From: Phlyctochytrium arcticum
Lineage: Eukaryota; Chytridiomycota; Chytridiomycetes; Chytridiales; Chytridiaceae
Length of the DNA: 26,761 bases
Assembly: GCA_025602905.1 (NCBI GenBank)
Contig: JAHLKI010000084.1
Span: 1 to 26,761 of the forward strand
Direction of reading: 5' to 3'
Shown here: positions 1-10,889 of the stretch, piece after piece
Layout of the letters: every line of letters starts with the position of its first letter
Numbering within the stretch: the first letter of the stretch is position 1
Notes under the pieces: generated by a model
The model's database searches: none
What the model was told of the DNA's origin: nothing
The model's input: only the letters and a program-made list of their open reading frames with translations
Program-made: the position numbers and the translations under genes

Positions 1-1110
1 TAAATCATGAGTCCGCCATCACCCACGTCGGTTCAAGTGAAGCCACCTGTTCTGCGTTCGGAGACCCCTGAAACGGGGGGCAGTCGGTAGTATGGCGCAA
101 GCGTAGGGCATCCCCCTTGGCAGCTTGGGTTCGCAGAGTGGCGGCGAAAAACGGTTGTAGTACGGCCGAGTAGTCTCTAAGCGTACGAGTGCGGTTGTTG
201 GGGCATCCGTCAACCTTCTTTACAGCTTTCGTAAAACTTCGATGCTGGAATCCTCGGTTTGATTTCAGACAAGGGTACGACCGAGTAGTCTCCAGGCGTA
301 CGAGGCGGTGAATCATAAAATGGACCGGCATAGTTTTCAATCCATTCACTAGCGGGGGTCCCGTCGTCCAGGATTTGACCGCGATGATCTTGACGGCTTG
401 GGTTCGCTATGGCGGCGGGGAAAACGGTGTAGTACGGCCGAGTCTCTAAGGTACGAGTGCGGTAGTTGGGGCATCCATCAACTCCTTCTTGACATCCTCT
501 CGGAAACAGTCGATGGTGGAATCTCCAGTGTGGTTCCAGGTAATCCATCACCCTCCGCACCAACCAACTGATACCATACAGTACGACCGAGTAGTCTCTA
601 GGCGTACAAGGCGGTGAATCATGAACCGACGGCTAGAGTTCGCTGTGGCGGCGGCGGAAAGCGGTGTAGTACGGCCGAGTAGTCTCTAAGCGTACGAGTG
701 CGGTAGTTGGGGGCATCCATCAACTCCTTCTTAACATCTTCTCGGAAACAGTCGATGGTGGAATCTCCAAGGTAATCCGCACCAACCAACTGATACCATA
801 CAGTACGACCGAGCAGTCTCTAGGCGTACGAGGCGGTGAATCATGAACCGACGGCTTGAGTTCGCTGTGGCGACGGAAAACGGTGTACGGCCGAGTAGTC
901 TCTAAGCGTACGAGTGCGAAAGTTGGGGCATCCATTAACTCCTTGTTGACATCCTTTCCGAAAAAAGTCGATGTTGGAATCTTCAGGTAAGCACTCGCCC
1001 TCCGCCGGTCCCCCCGCCGATCCATACCTAAAAAACGCGGAAGACGAGGTTAGGATCTGTGTCAAAGACTGGAAAGATATGACAATGAGCAATTCACCAA
1101 TATTAGGACG
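1..1110 (-). repeat. Tandem array of degenerate Crinkler N-terminal fragments
   Basis: A unit of about 220-270 bp is repeated at least four times. A marker beginning tacggccgagtagtctctaa recurs near 160, 430, 667 and 885, and a sister marker beginning tacgaccgagtagtctctag recurs near 273, 581 and 803. Read on the minus strand, each unit encodes a piece similar to residues 37-60 of the Crinkler gene at 4136-3764 (STVD-FR--VKK-L-D pattern), seen near 200-250, 470-525, 715-770 and 930-985. Stops and frame changes make the copies non-coding. Two isolated marker copies lie at about 1859-1935. I infer local duplication of a CRN 5' exon and its surroundings followed by decay. Confidence 0.6.
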
Positions 1111-1149
1111 AATTATAGCCTGAATCATTGCCTTCATCCAGAAGACGTT

Positions 1150-1585
1150 GATTCGGGAGGAATTAACCTATCGTTCTTCATCTTCAAATTCGAAAACGTC
1201 AGTCACTAAACTCCACACCAAAACCTGTACAAGAATCCTTGATACTTACTGATATTCCGGGTGAGCGAAGCTCATCAATGTAGACGTTGATGGGATAGTC
1301 TGGGGGTTCCTGGGGGAGAGCTTCACGGTCAAATTCGAAAACGTCAGTGACCACACTCCTCACTAAAACTATGTAAGAATGCATGGTACTTACCAACATT
1401 CATCTGTTGGGATTGCTGTCAACCGTGAGACTGACATGATTTCTGAAAGTGTCAACAGCCAGCGTTTGGACTTCAATGGGAAACGTGGCCGAAAACATGG
1501 TAGTTTGGTGATCCGCCGGCATGTTCAGCCTGACAAGCTTGTACCACACTCCAAAGTGGTCATGTCTGCTGACTGACAGCTAGAC
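1150..1585 (-). pseudogene. Second Crinkler-like gene relic
   Basis: On the minus strand, from about 1570 down to 1402, one frame reads VWYKLV and then, about 30 residues later, VDTFRNHV. This aligns in order and spacing with VWYQLV and VDVFRKAV of the Crinkler N-terminal (ubiquitin-like) domain at 4136. The ATG at 1573 is one base out of phase with that frame, so the copy has a frameshift, and the frame meets TGA near 1404. GTAAGT sites follow at about 1393 and 1252. Between them is an open stretch (TDVFEFDREALPQEPPDYPI), and a related, more broken copy lies at about 1200-1140. The duplicated block (caaattcgaaaacgtcagtg at about 1330 and 1185) suggests exon duplication. Function in this state is doubtful. 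Confidence 0.5.
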
Positions 1586-2719
<1,134 letters not shown>

Positions 2720-3310
2720 AGAAAGAAAAAACCAAACCGAAATTGACAGGTGAGAGGCTTGCGCCCAAGTTGCGCGTGGGAGAAATGTCGGGTGCTGCGC
2801 GCATTCTCGTCAGCAGCTGCGCCATCTCACTCCGCTTTGCTTGCATTAAGTATATCTGAGAATGCAGGATATACAGAACAAGTGGGTATTTTCTCCCCAT
2901 TGTATATAAGGAGCTTGAGCGTCAATGACCAACGGTCACGGTAGGCAAAGATTGGCTTCAATTTGTTGTGAAAGCAAATAACTGATGAAGTTTGGATGAC
3001 AAAAAAACATTTATTGAGGATAGATACTACCAAAAGGCACTCATATCACAACCAAAAAGACGACAGATCTCCATTCGCTGGGAACTTGCTAGCATCCGAA
3101 AAGACCCGCGGGTATAGAAACCGTTTTGGATGGTCTATCCGCTTGGTACTCGAAGAGATGGGTTGTCGAATTGCGGCTGGTGACTACGGACATCCGGCGA
3201 TATTGAGATCTCGAGCGTTGCGTTGGGGTTACTACTACCCAAAAACATGGTAGTAATCCCAACGCAAAAACCATATCGGAAGTTACATTGTGGATGGATC
3301 ACTCACAGGG
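2720..3310. other. Gene-poor stretch with an inverted repeat
   Basis: No intact gene. At about 3217-3260 there are inverted arms (gcgttggggttactacta and tggtagtaatcccaacgc). On the minus strand, 3250-3070 reads as a fairly long frame with one internal TAG, next to the degenerate end of the Crinkler gene, so it may be its lost C-terminal part. I do not recognise a domain there. Confidence 0.35.
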
Positions 3311-3312
3311 CT

Positions 3313-4136
3313 TCATCTCCCAAAATATGCATCGATTCTCTTCCACAGGGCTTTACCTCCAAAATTTAAATCGATTCTCCTCGATGGGACAGTCGAATTC
3401 ACCCTACATGGGGTAACTGCAATAGTCGTAAATTGCTCCCTACCATTATCCTCCAAGGCGGTAATGTCATCCTTCGAACTCCACTTTCAAATTTTAGCGC
3501 ATCATGTCGTCGTTCAAACAGGACTTGAATAACTAAATCCTCGCCTGAATACGAGAATGGTTTTGGGTGGCTGGGGTCATGGTAGCCCAGATGGTTATGA
3601 GCCAGTTCGGTGAGTTGAGTGCTGATGTTCTCGAATGCATCATCACATGCGTCGCGGATAATTCCAAATACGCGCCAGAGGGATTGGGTGTTGGGAATAT
3701 CTTAGGAAGCGGAAAATGATCAATAATTTACTCAAATAATGCCTCGAATTGTTTCATTCTTACCAGTAGTCGTCGCCATATGCACGCTATCCGGCACCAC
3801 AACAAAAACCGGGTCTTCAGGAGTATTCAAACTCCCCTTATCATCCCAAATCGACCCGAGCGTCACATCAACTTCCAGACACTGCTTTGACCCAGATGCG
3901 TCGTCCTGGTCCGCCTTGACTTGAGCTTTTTTCGTATAGACCATAAGGCGTAAGTGCGATACAGAGGTCAACAGAGGCTCATCCGTCAAGTCCTTCTTGA
4001 CGGCCTTGCGGAAAACGTCTACGGTGGAAAGGCGAGAAATGGTCACTGAGGAAGGTGTTACTCCGGGTGGGATGTCGCCGTTGGGGTGGACCAGTTGATA
4101 CCATACGTCGACGAGTGGAGTTATTTTTCTGGTCAT
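3313..4136 (-). pseudogene. Crinkler (CRN) family protein gene, spliced, with a frameshift
   Basis: Crinklers are modular effector-like proteins of oomycetes, chytrids and some Mucoromycota, with a ubiquitin-like N-terminal domain. Exon 1 (4136-3764) encodes 124 residues with VWYQLV at 11-16, STVDVFRKAVKK at 37-48 and the closing strand DPVFVVVPDS at 108-117. This order matches fungal CRN headers as I know them. A 63-nt intron (3763-3701; donor GTAAGA, acceptor TAAG) joins in phase to exon 2 from 3700, which continues SLWRVFGIIRDACDDAFE and, further on, LFERRHDALKF. At about 3467-3476 the frame breaks by one base, and the conserved reading continues in another frame to TGA at 3315-3313. Later pieces are separated by stops. 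It is either a recent pseudogene or carries a 1-base assembly error plus decay. Confidence 0.6.
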
Positions 4137-4194
4137 TTTTGGTTATTCTGCAGAGTGGTGTTGGGCCAACGTTGAGTGTTTGTCTGGTGTTTGG

Positions 4195-4626
4195 TGAACC
4201 GTGAGAGCGACTGACAGATAGCGTTATTCTCCCACACAAAATATCCACAATACATGTGTTGAAAATCGACCTAGGAAGTCATCTTCTGGTAGGATTGGAT
4301 TCCATCTTAGTCTTAGAATCTCTTCCCCACATCTTTAATGTCTGAGTACCTGTCCCACTCTGTCCCGCATCTCTCATCTTGCATTATCCCCATCCCATAT
4401 ACTACCCCTGATCTATCCTTGACTGTCCCACATCAGAGTCTTAGCCAATTAGATTAGTCGAAGTGTATGATATATGGTTGAAGGGGAGTTGGGTCGCTCC
4501 TATAAAAGAAGGCGATCCAACGAGTCCCCAAATAATAACATGCCTATGAGTGCCTATCTCTTTCAATAGTGGGAGCGATGGACAGATAGCATATTGAGCC
4601 ACACAGAAGATCCACAATACATGAAT
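4195..4626 (-). repeat. Duplicated Crinkler leader sequence
   Basis: Two related blocks of about 58 bp lie at 4198-4256 and 4567-4624 (both contain gacagatagc and end in atccacaatacatg). The first sits 60-120 bp upstream of the CRN start at 4136. Above the second, on the minus strand, is a TATA-like CTATAAAAGCAGG at about 4731-4715. This looks like a second CRN promoter and leader whose coding part has gone. Confidence 0.5.
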
Positions 4627-5364
4627 CTGTTGGATTGTGCCAGTCTTAGGCAGACATGGAACAAGGTACTGAGTAGAATTGCATAAAGATTGAGAAGGGG
4701 GATTGGGATGACCCTGCTTTTATAGCCGCAGAGGTACCCCAGTCCCATATGTGTAAAGGTACAAATGGTGAAGAAAAACAGAGACACACAAGACACACGA
4801 GGTAGCGGACTGATCAAAAGTGACAAAGTGCAATAAGAAGGGAGACTACTGGGGAGACTAGACTATGTTCATGAGTGAATCAGATCCTACTCTACAACGC
4901 GTAACGCGTGGGAAACAGATGAGCCAGAAGTTCCAGCCGGAGACCAATCTTGCTCATGTGACTTGCCGTAGGCTGAAGCCAGATAGTCCAAGTATCGATG
5001 ACCTCTCTCATGTTCCAACTAAGAAAGGTCACTGGTAGAGACAAGTTGGTATGAGGAAGCTTGTGATGATTGAGGATAACCTTCGAGGGGGAACCTCAGG
5101 ATGCCTCTTTTTATATTGATAAATGTATGAGGTTCGACCTCTGCGGTCATGATACAATATGATGGCAAGATGATGCAGGACTAACTAAGACAACTGATAG
5201 TACTACATGGATAAGAGATAACTAACTAATAAGGCATCTATGGTGGTAAACGGTGACGACGGTGGCAGACTGTCAGACGAAGACTCGGGACCTACAATCT
5301 TCAGATCTTGGCAAGTTTGCTTCGATGTAAGAGGAACGACGACTATCATCTAACACCAACAGAA
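4627..5364. other. No gene recognised
   Basis: Only short frames without recognisable domains. It contains the TATA-like site described for the duplicated leader and otherwise looks like intergenic DNA up to the tRNA. Confidence 0.45.
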
Positions 5365-5436
5365 TCCGCATTGGTCCAGTGGTTAGGATCCCGCGCTTTC
5401 ACCGCGGTGGCCGGGGTTCGATTCCCCGATGCGGAG
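5365..5436 (+). tRNA. tRNA-Glu (anticodon TTC)
   Basis: The cloverleaf is complete. The acceptor stem TCCGCAT (5365-5371) pairs with ATGCGGA (5429-5435). The D arm is GTCCAGTGGTTAGGAT. The anticodon stem CCGCG/CGCGG carries loop CTTTCAC, with TTC at 5398-5400. The T arm is CGGGG-TTCGATT-CCCCG. The discriminator is G at 5436 and no intron is present. Internal A and B boxes are intact and a T-run (5442-5446) supplies the RNA polymerase III terminator. Confidence 0.97.
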
Positions 5437-5441
5437 CTACA

Positions 5442-5452
5442 TTTTTCTTTTT
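5442..5452 (+). terminator. Pol III T-run terminator of tRNA-Glu
   Basis: TTTTT, C, then TTTTT starts six bases after the tRNA 3' end, as expected for RNA polymerase III termination. Confidence 0.7.
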
Positions 5453-6027
5453 TGCACACCCCCCATCTTATGGGAGAGCCAGGCCTGCACCTTGTTTTTC
5501 TTTGTCGATAGTTATTGGTACAAGTTATCAGTCTTGAAAGGATGCGTGGGGGATCGTCGGGTGGAGGCTTTTTGGAGCATCATGACGACAGGCGGGACAA
5601 GTTAATGGAACATGTGTGGAGCATTTTCGAGATCACAGGGTTAGTGGTGGTGTCAAACGTCAGTGACAGTTGTGCATACTCGTGAACGAAACGTTGGTTT
5701 GTGAGAATATCCGTCTTTTTTTTGTATTCAAATCACAAAAAGAAAAAAACAAAAAAACAATATAGAGCAGCAAGACTCCCCAAAAAAGAGCAAAAGCAAC
5801 CAAAGAGTATACAAAGAAAGAACAAGCAACAGGTATATATGTGTGTGATGTGGGAAGAAGTTGGGTATCTACGTAAGGCAAAATGGTATGTTTTTGTGTG
5901 TGTGTGTCCGGGGTGGGAAGCTGCCATGTGTGTGGGGGGGTGGTAAGAGAGGCAAAAGACTATACTGGATAAGCTTGTGTGATGTAGGCACAAAGAGAGA
6001 CATGTGTGTACAGATAAGTGTAGTGCC
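5453..6027. other. Intergenic, probable 3' UTR of the next gene
   Basis: Contains A- and T-rich runs and GT-rich microsatellite stretches (about 5894-5945). Because the gene at 6990-6028 ends here on the minus strand, part of it is probably its 3' UTR. No coding region is convincing. Confidence 0.45.
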
Positions 6028-6990
6028 TTAGAGATGATACCGACCGGCAGAGTCTTGGGCATCGGCCAGGATTTCCGAGAGAACTGCGTCAGGGAGGCGT
6101 TTGTGCGTGTCCTGATGATGGTGGTGGTGGTGAGCAGAGGTGCTGATGGTGGTTCCAGCGGCCGAGACGTGCAAGCCGAGTTGGCGACGACGGGAGTGGA
6201 GGGTGGATGAGCGTTGATGGCGCACATGTTTTTGTTGCTTGCGTTGTTTGATGCGGAAGCGGTCATCATCAACATTGCACTCGACGTCGGCTTCCGAGCC
6301 GTCGCAGGGAGTGTTGTCCAACGGAGTGTCTAACGGAGTAGCAGCGGGGGTGATGCTGCTGTTGTGCGGGTTGGCCCATTGCAGCCATTTGGGGAGATGG
6401 GGAGGAGTCAGAGCTTCGTAAAACGTTGAGGGAGAAACGGGTGACGAAGATGGCGAGGAAGGTGAAGAAGAGAGGCGGTGGATGCGCTTAATCAAGCCCT
6501 TCAGGGAGGAAGATTTCCGAACCGATTGAGCGGGCTCAATGCGGATGGTGGTGGGTTGTTTGGTGGAGGAGGCGAGGGATTCCAGGTTGCCGCCTTTTGA
6601 GCCGACGCCATCATAAGTAGTGGGGTAGCGGGAGAGGAGCGGGCCGGGACAGGCAAAGCACGGTTCTTCTTGGTTCGTCGTAACGTAACCCGTTCCACTG
6701 CACTGCGGGCAGGTGTCGTCTTGAGTTTCGGGAAAAGTGTCGGGGAAGACGACGGGTTCAGCGGGAGGAGAGGGAAGACAGGTGCAGTTGTCGTTAGTCG
6801 TAGCAGCAGAAGGCAGCAAGTAGAGAGTGTGTGTCTGTTGTTGTTGGGGGATATTCAACGAGAGGGAGCCGGCCGACTTTTGGCGGAGGGTTTTTGGAGG
6901 AAGGGGATTGCTGGAAGTTTTCTGGATGGCGGGGGTGGTCGTCGTCGTCAAAGTAGTAGTGGTGGTAGCCAGTGTTGTTGTCCAAGTCAT
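6028..6990 (-). CDS. Low-complexity protein with a CxxC-CxxC knuckle, 320 aa, unknown function
   Basis: I do not recognise the family. The start at 6990 is chosen because a TATA box lies about 75 nt upstream; the longer frame would begin upstream of that promoter. Residues 4-19 are almost all Thr. A CPQCSGTGY motif (C94, C97) with CFAC (C111, C114) resembles a half DnaJ-type zinc knuckle (CxxCxGxG) and could bind one zinc. Residues 159-190 are Lys-rich and then Ser/Pro-rich. TPLDTPLDNTP lies at 218-228, a basic stretch follows at 247-270, a six-His run sits at 287-292 and an amphipathic C-terminus closes the protein. It has no membrane segment or signal peptide. It is the only long intact non-element frame in the window. 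Likely a regulatory or cytosolic disordered protein (inference). Confidence 0.6.
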   Translation of the reverse strand: MTWTTTLATTTTTLTTTTTPAIQKTSSNPLPPKTLRQKSAGSLSLNIPQQQQTHTLYLLPSAATTNDNCTCLPSPPAEPVVFPDTFPETQDDTCPQCSGTGYVTTNQEEPCFACPGPLLSRYPTTYDGVGSKGGNLESLASSTKQPTTIRIEPAQSVRKSSSLKGLIKRIHRLSSSPSSPSSSPVSPSTFYEALTPPHLPKWLQWANPHNSSITPAATPLDTPLDNTPCDGSEADVECNVDDDRFRIKQRKQQKHVRHQRSSTLHSRRRQLGLHVSAAGTTISTSAHHHHHHQDTHKRLPDAVLSEILADAQDSAGRYHL

Positions 6991-7058
6991 AATACAGGTT
7001 GTTGGTTTGAGGTTGTTTGGGGGTTTATGGAAGAGCGGGGGGGAGGTGAAGCCAGCGC

Positions 7059-7070
7059 CCCTTTTATAGC
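7059..7070 (-). promoter_or_regulatory. TATA box of the 320-aa gene
   Basis: Minus-strand GCTATAAAAGGG about 75 nt upstream of the ATG at 6990. It matches the TATAAAAGGG form used by other genes in this window. Confidence 0.55.
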
Positions 7071-8178
7071 AGTCACGCGCTGGAACCCACACATTGTGAC
7101 TCGGAGAAAGCCACTTTCTCGGGCCTGTGCTTTTGGCGTGCTTTTCCGTCCTCGCCCTCTCGCACGTTTTCCTGCGGTTACTAATACCCATTCCATTGCA
7201 ATCCCTTTACTAATTCTCATAGTCATGCTTAATGAATGCTCACTGCCCATATAATATCATACTCGAGATATGCTTCAAGTAAAAATGTTCACCACCCAAA
7301 AAAGATGCTCAAAGAAGGTTGTGATCGGGCGATCGGAGTCTGCTCTGCAGGCCGCGCGGGAGCACCACAACTCCAAGATAAAGTTGGCCGTGGCTTCGGC
7401 GGTGAATTCTTGGCTCTCATTCATTTCTTAAACGCTTATGCCTCGCCACCACCGCTGATACTTATCAGACGCTCGCTCAGAGCCTGGAATGAAAAAGCGC
7501 AATGACTTTCATACACCTCGCCGCTCGCTCTCGAAACTTGCGCGAAATGAAATCAATGATTATTCCAAGAATGAGAATGCGCAGACAACCATTGTTCCAC
7601 TTCGAAAATGGGTCACGTGCCCACACGCCACTTCAAATCTAAAATCGCGCCACCCGGCTGCTCCCGCCCAATCAGCGGCCGACACCGGGTTCTTCAATCT
7701 GACTCATGCAATGATTTCGATTTCGTGATTTCGAATTTTCGAATCGCGCGCTGAATGAATCGCGCGCAACTCCGCTGCCAGATCTACCAGTAAACCCAGA
7801 GGAAATCGGTGGAGAGGAAATAATGCTAAAGAAGGATGCGGTTCTATACCATGGCAATAAACAAATCTGAAGGTGCTTTCTAACTACGAGCAGCACCGAA
7901 AGGAATGAGGGACTGCAAGAGGAAGAATGTGGTAAAACAAAATGGTAAAGAATCAACGGGGTTTCGACGGGGGCCAAACGAAGCATTGCTTGCCCAAACT
8001 CTCCCTACCAATTTTACTGCACCGCAATGCCAAACTCAAACGCACCATCCGCATCATCCGTCAGGTCAGGAGGATCATCAGGATCAAAGTAGGCTTTTTG
8101 AATGTGCTCCACCCCCTCACGAAAAAAAGTTTTTTAAATACTTAAAACAGGGCGGAGAAAGGTTCATATACGATCAGT
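7071..8178. other. Upstream region, no confident gene
   Basis: Holds a CACGTG E-box at about 7614-7619 and a CCAAT box at about 7669-7673, which could belong to a promoter. On the minus strand, about 8125-8010, there is a short acidic open stretch (AYFDPDDPPDLTDDADGAFE) ending in TAA, possibly the last exon of a lost gene. Nothing else is convincing. Confidence 0.35.
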
Positions 8179-8952
8179 TTGAAAAGAAACTCTCTGTTCT
8201 TTGATTACGAGGTGTTTTCGTTAAACATCCATCCCGCATCGGGAACCCCCGCAGTCAATGTCCGCGCTCCCTCTGCCGGCGTCAGGGATCTTGTGTCCCG
8301 TCTTCTGGAGCCTTGTATGGTCATGAACGCAAATGTATTCGAGGCGCCCAACAGCGAGATGGAGCCTTTTTTGGGAAATTCTCCTCTTGTCGCTGATCAA
8401 CAACAACGGTCCGTGTTGGGAATCAGCAAGAAAGTATCTGTGCTCAGGGGTCGGTATTTTGACCCGGTCTTTCGAGATACGTCCTCATCGGTTTCTAAAT
8501 ATTAGGCCGTACATCATAACTCTACTGTGTATCTCGATGAATTAACATTAAGATTTAGCGGTGATACGCTGTTGACCCTTCCAGCAGACCTTCCGGACAA
8601 GTCATTGTTATCGCGGGCGAAGCCTGATCTCATACTTGGATTTCATGACGGTATGCGTACTATGGAGGCCGATGCCGAGACCCCCGCCCTGGTCATTTCC
8701 GTACGCAACAATGCTGCCTTTAAAAACATTGCAAACTGTGGGACTGTGCATTGCCCCCTTTTTCCGTTCTACGTCGAGGAGCGGAACCCGGACTTTGCAT
8801 CTGAGTTCTATTGCCAGAACCAGCTGATAGGCGGTCTTCGGACAGCCTTGAATGCCTGGCGCCTGATTGACGGGGTGTCACAGTGCATGCTCATAAACCA
8901 ATGGTTTATGAGCATGCACTGTGACAGGGGTGGTTTACCTGTTAAGGATTAA
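8179..8952 (+). pseudogene. Broken gene, possible PD-(D/E)XK-like fungal protein
   Basis: A single frame runs from 8179 to 8952, broken only by a TAG at 8503-8505. The downstream half contains KPDLILGF, then PALVISVRN, then FPFYVEERNPDFASEFYCQNQL. The order 'PDL.LG' – 'P.lVi..K-like' – 'E..NQ' resembles the restriction-endonuclease-fold domains common in repetitive fungal families, but the core Lys is not clearly present, so the assignment is tentative. The last codons run into the palindrome at 8877-8925 and the inverted-repeat element at 8952, so the natural 3' end has probably been replaced. The upstream start is uncertain. Confidence 0.4.
8877..8925. repeat. Perfect 24-bp-arm palindrome
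   Basis: Positions 8877-8900 are the exact reverse complement of 8902-8925, with only A8901 between. The centre, AAACCAATGGTTT, recurs at the start and (inverted) at the end of the adjacent small element. It could form a cruciform or hairpin and may be the remnant of two abutting inverted-repeat ends. Confidence 0.9.
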
Positions 8953-9244
8953 ACCAATGGTTTACTATGAATAGGGCAATCAGGGTTGCCGCCTGCCAGA
9001 AACAGCACAAAACCCCTACAAAACCTGTCAAAATCACACCTTCTTCACCATACACATTACACAGGATAATAAGTATGGTTTACACAGGATTATCGGATTA
9101 CACAGGATTACACAGGATTATCCTCACTGTCCAAAACCGCTCTAAACCCACACAAAACCTATCAAAATCAGCCATTTCCAAACATGTCATTCTTTCCAGA
9201 TTACACAGGATTATCCTTGCTATTGCAGTAAACCATTGGTTGAA
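8952..9244. mobile_element. Small inverted-repeat element (MITE-like)
   Basis: The left end AACCAATGGTTTACT (8952-8966), followed by an AATAGGGCAA block, matches the reverse complement of the right end at about 9219-9244 (AACCAATGGTTTACT then GCAATAGCAA). The inside holds repeats: a ttacacaggattatc motif four to five times (9057-9220), and two copies of a segment containing aaaacct-tcaaaatca (about 9015 and 9155). No coding capacity is seen. A target-site duplication could not be fixed. Confidence 0.5.
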
Positions 9245-9342
9245 CTATTAAGGGCTTGTATCAGTGCCTCTAGACCACACCATTTTATTCAAGCGACAAC
9301 AACTTATTACAACAATTTACTACAACAATCTGTTACAACGGT

Positions 9343-9789
9343 TTATTCTATCCTACTCCGTTTTGACACATGTTCCTCCACACTTTCCAACTCTTCTATA
9401 TACACATTTCTCATCCATACTTCTGTTTCCTTCATATGTGCTTCACGGATATCCATTGGTAAAGATTGCACATCCACTCTGTTCATTTTTCGAATTAGGA
9501 AATCCAATGTCTTTTTCTGATTCCCATCCTTTATTGACACCTTGGTGATTCCCAGTTTCTTCATCTCCCGCTTGATATATTCGAGTGCTGCTGCGTGCTT
9601 CTTGACCACTCGATCCGCGGCTTTAAACTCGTCAGATTGATCCAAATTGATAAGGTCGATAACTCGTTTTTCTAGGACATCCATTTCTGCTGCTCTTGTT
9701 GTGTAATTTGTGCAGAATTTGGGGCATGCTTTCGCCCTTTTTATGCCTGGTTTAAAGCACATATCGATATACTTTTCTGGGCATTGCAT
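9343..9789 (-). CDS. Hypothetical 148-aa helical protein of the virus-like module
   Basis: The family is not recognised. The N-terminus carries four Cys within 24 residues (C3, C11, C22, C26), which could make a small metal site. The rest is charged and helical (residues 30-95) and ends in a basic tail (SKRSRIE). There is no signal peptide or membrane segment. The stop TAA lies inside a GAATAAAC that could double as a polyadenylation signal. It points the same way as the primase-helicase gene and is separated from it by duplicated promoter-like repeats, which suggests it belongs to the same element. Composition is AT-rich like that gene and unlike the 320-aa host gene. A DNA-binding or structural role is possible but unproven. 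Confidence 0.5.
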   Translation of the reverse strand: MQCPEKYIDMCFKPGIKRAKACPKFCTNYTTRAAEMDVLEKRVIDLINLDQSDEFKAADRVVKKHAAALEYIKREMKKLGITKVSIKDGNQKKTLDFLIRKMNRVDVQSLPMDIREAHMKETEVWMRNVYIEELESVEEHVSKRSRIE

Positions 9790-9818
9790 ATTGATATCAA
9801 AATACTGCTTAAAGAATG

Positions 9819-10060
9819 TGAGTAGAAAGCCCTATCGACCTTTGGGCACTTTAAATCCTTCTTCTCCCAGATTTCCAGTTTTACAATGCTATGGAAAATC
9901 GCTCAAAATTGTACCATTTTCAGCCATTTCACACCATTCACCAAATTGAGTAGAAAACCCTATCGACATGTGGACACTTCTGAACCTTCTTCAATAATAT
10001 TTCCTGTTTTTTCAATGCTATACAAATTGCTCATTATTGTACCATTTTGCTACCCTTTCT
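9819..10060. repeat. Two diverged copies of a 129-bp repeat
   Basis: The block beginning tgagtagaaagccctatcga (about 9819) recurs at about 9948. Both copies continue to an attgtaccattttca/gctacc ending. They lie just upstream of the minus-strand gene at 9789 and may be promoter duplications. Confidence 0.65.
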
Positions 10061-10765
10061 AAATGAACGCTCTTCATCATTCCTTCTGGACTAGTACACA
10101 ATTTCTCCCTCTACATCAGTATGGAAAGGATGAATCTCATTTCTTCTGTTATGTGCAGAATTTCATCGACTTCATGGATGTCCAAATCTGGCTTTAGGAT
10201 AAGACAATGCCACTTTTGTCTATCCATGAAGTCGATGTTGCGGGGTAGGAAATGGATGATGAATGTAAAGATGCTCCGAAGTCCCTCTGCATCGCATATA
10301 AGTTTGAAATGTTATTCTTATCATGTAGAGTGCATTTGTCAGAAAACATGGAAAACATGGGCAATGTTGTCCATAATATCTGCCATCTTTTTCATGGTTC
10401 AAATACTGCTTAAAATTGCGGCATTTTGCTGCCCTTTCTAAATGAGCACTCTTCATCATTCCTTCTGGGCTAGTACACAATTTTCTCCCACTACATCAGT
10501 ATGGAAAGGATGAATCTCATTTCTTCTGTTATGTGATGAATTTCATCGGCTTCTCCATTGGACAAAACTGACATTAGGATAAGACAATGCCACTTTTGCT
10601 GAATCGAGAAGTCGATGTTGCATGATGGAAATTATGTGAGAAATATAAAGATGCTCCATAGCACCTCTACATCAGTGAAACATTTTTGATGTCTTTTTTT
10701 TCATGTAGAGTGCATTCGTCAGAAAACATGGAAAAAATGGGACATAATATCTGCCATCATTGTTC
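10042..10765. repeat. Two copies of a 379-bp promoter-like repeat
   Basis: Copy A (about 10042-10393) and copy B (about 10421-10760) share long identical stretches, including atggaaaggatgaatctcat, aggataagacaatgccactt and gaagtcgatgttgc, and the tail gagtgcatt-gtcagaaaacatgg. A third, partial copy (about 14281-14520) sits between two divergent genes. All three contain an AATATAAAGA- or AATGTAAAGA-like TATA site followed at fixed spacing by CCTCTACATCAGT or a close variant. No intact gene follows copies A or B. Confidence 0.75.
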
Positions 10766-10889
10766 ATATACTTCATCATGAAGAATATCAACAATTTCTA
10801 TTACACATGCATATTTAAAGAGTTTTGCACTTATAAAATCTATTCTACTGTACTTGTGATGTGGTCTCCCAACCTAGTCAACATGCAAT

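Noticed and set aside
5733..6275. 180-codon minus-strand frame overlapping the end of the 320-aa gene
   Set aside because: A low-complexity shadow frame running through A/T-rich 3' sequence.
10121..10441. 106-codon plus-strand frame
   Set aside because: It lies inside promoter-like repeat copy A and is not conserved in copy B.
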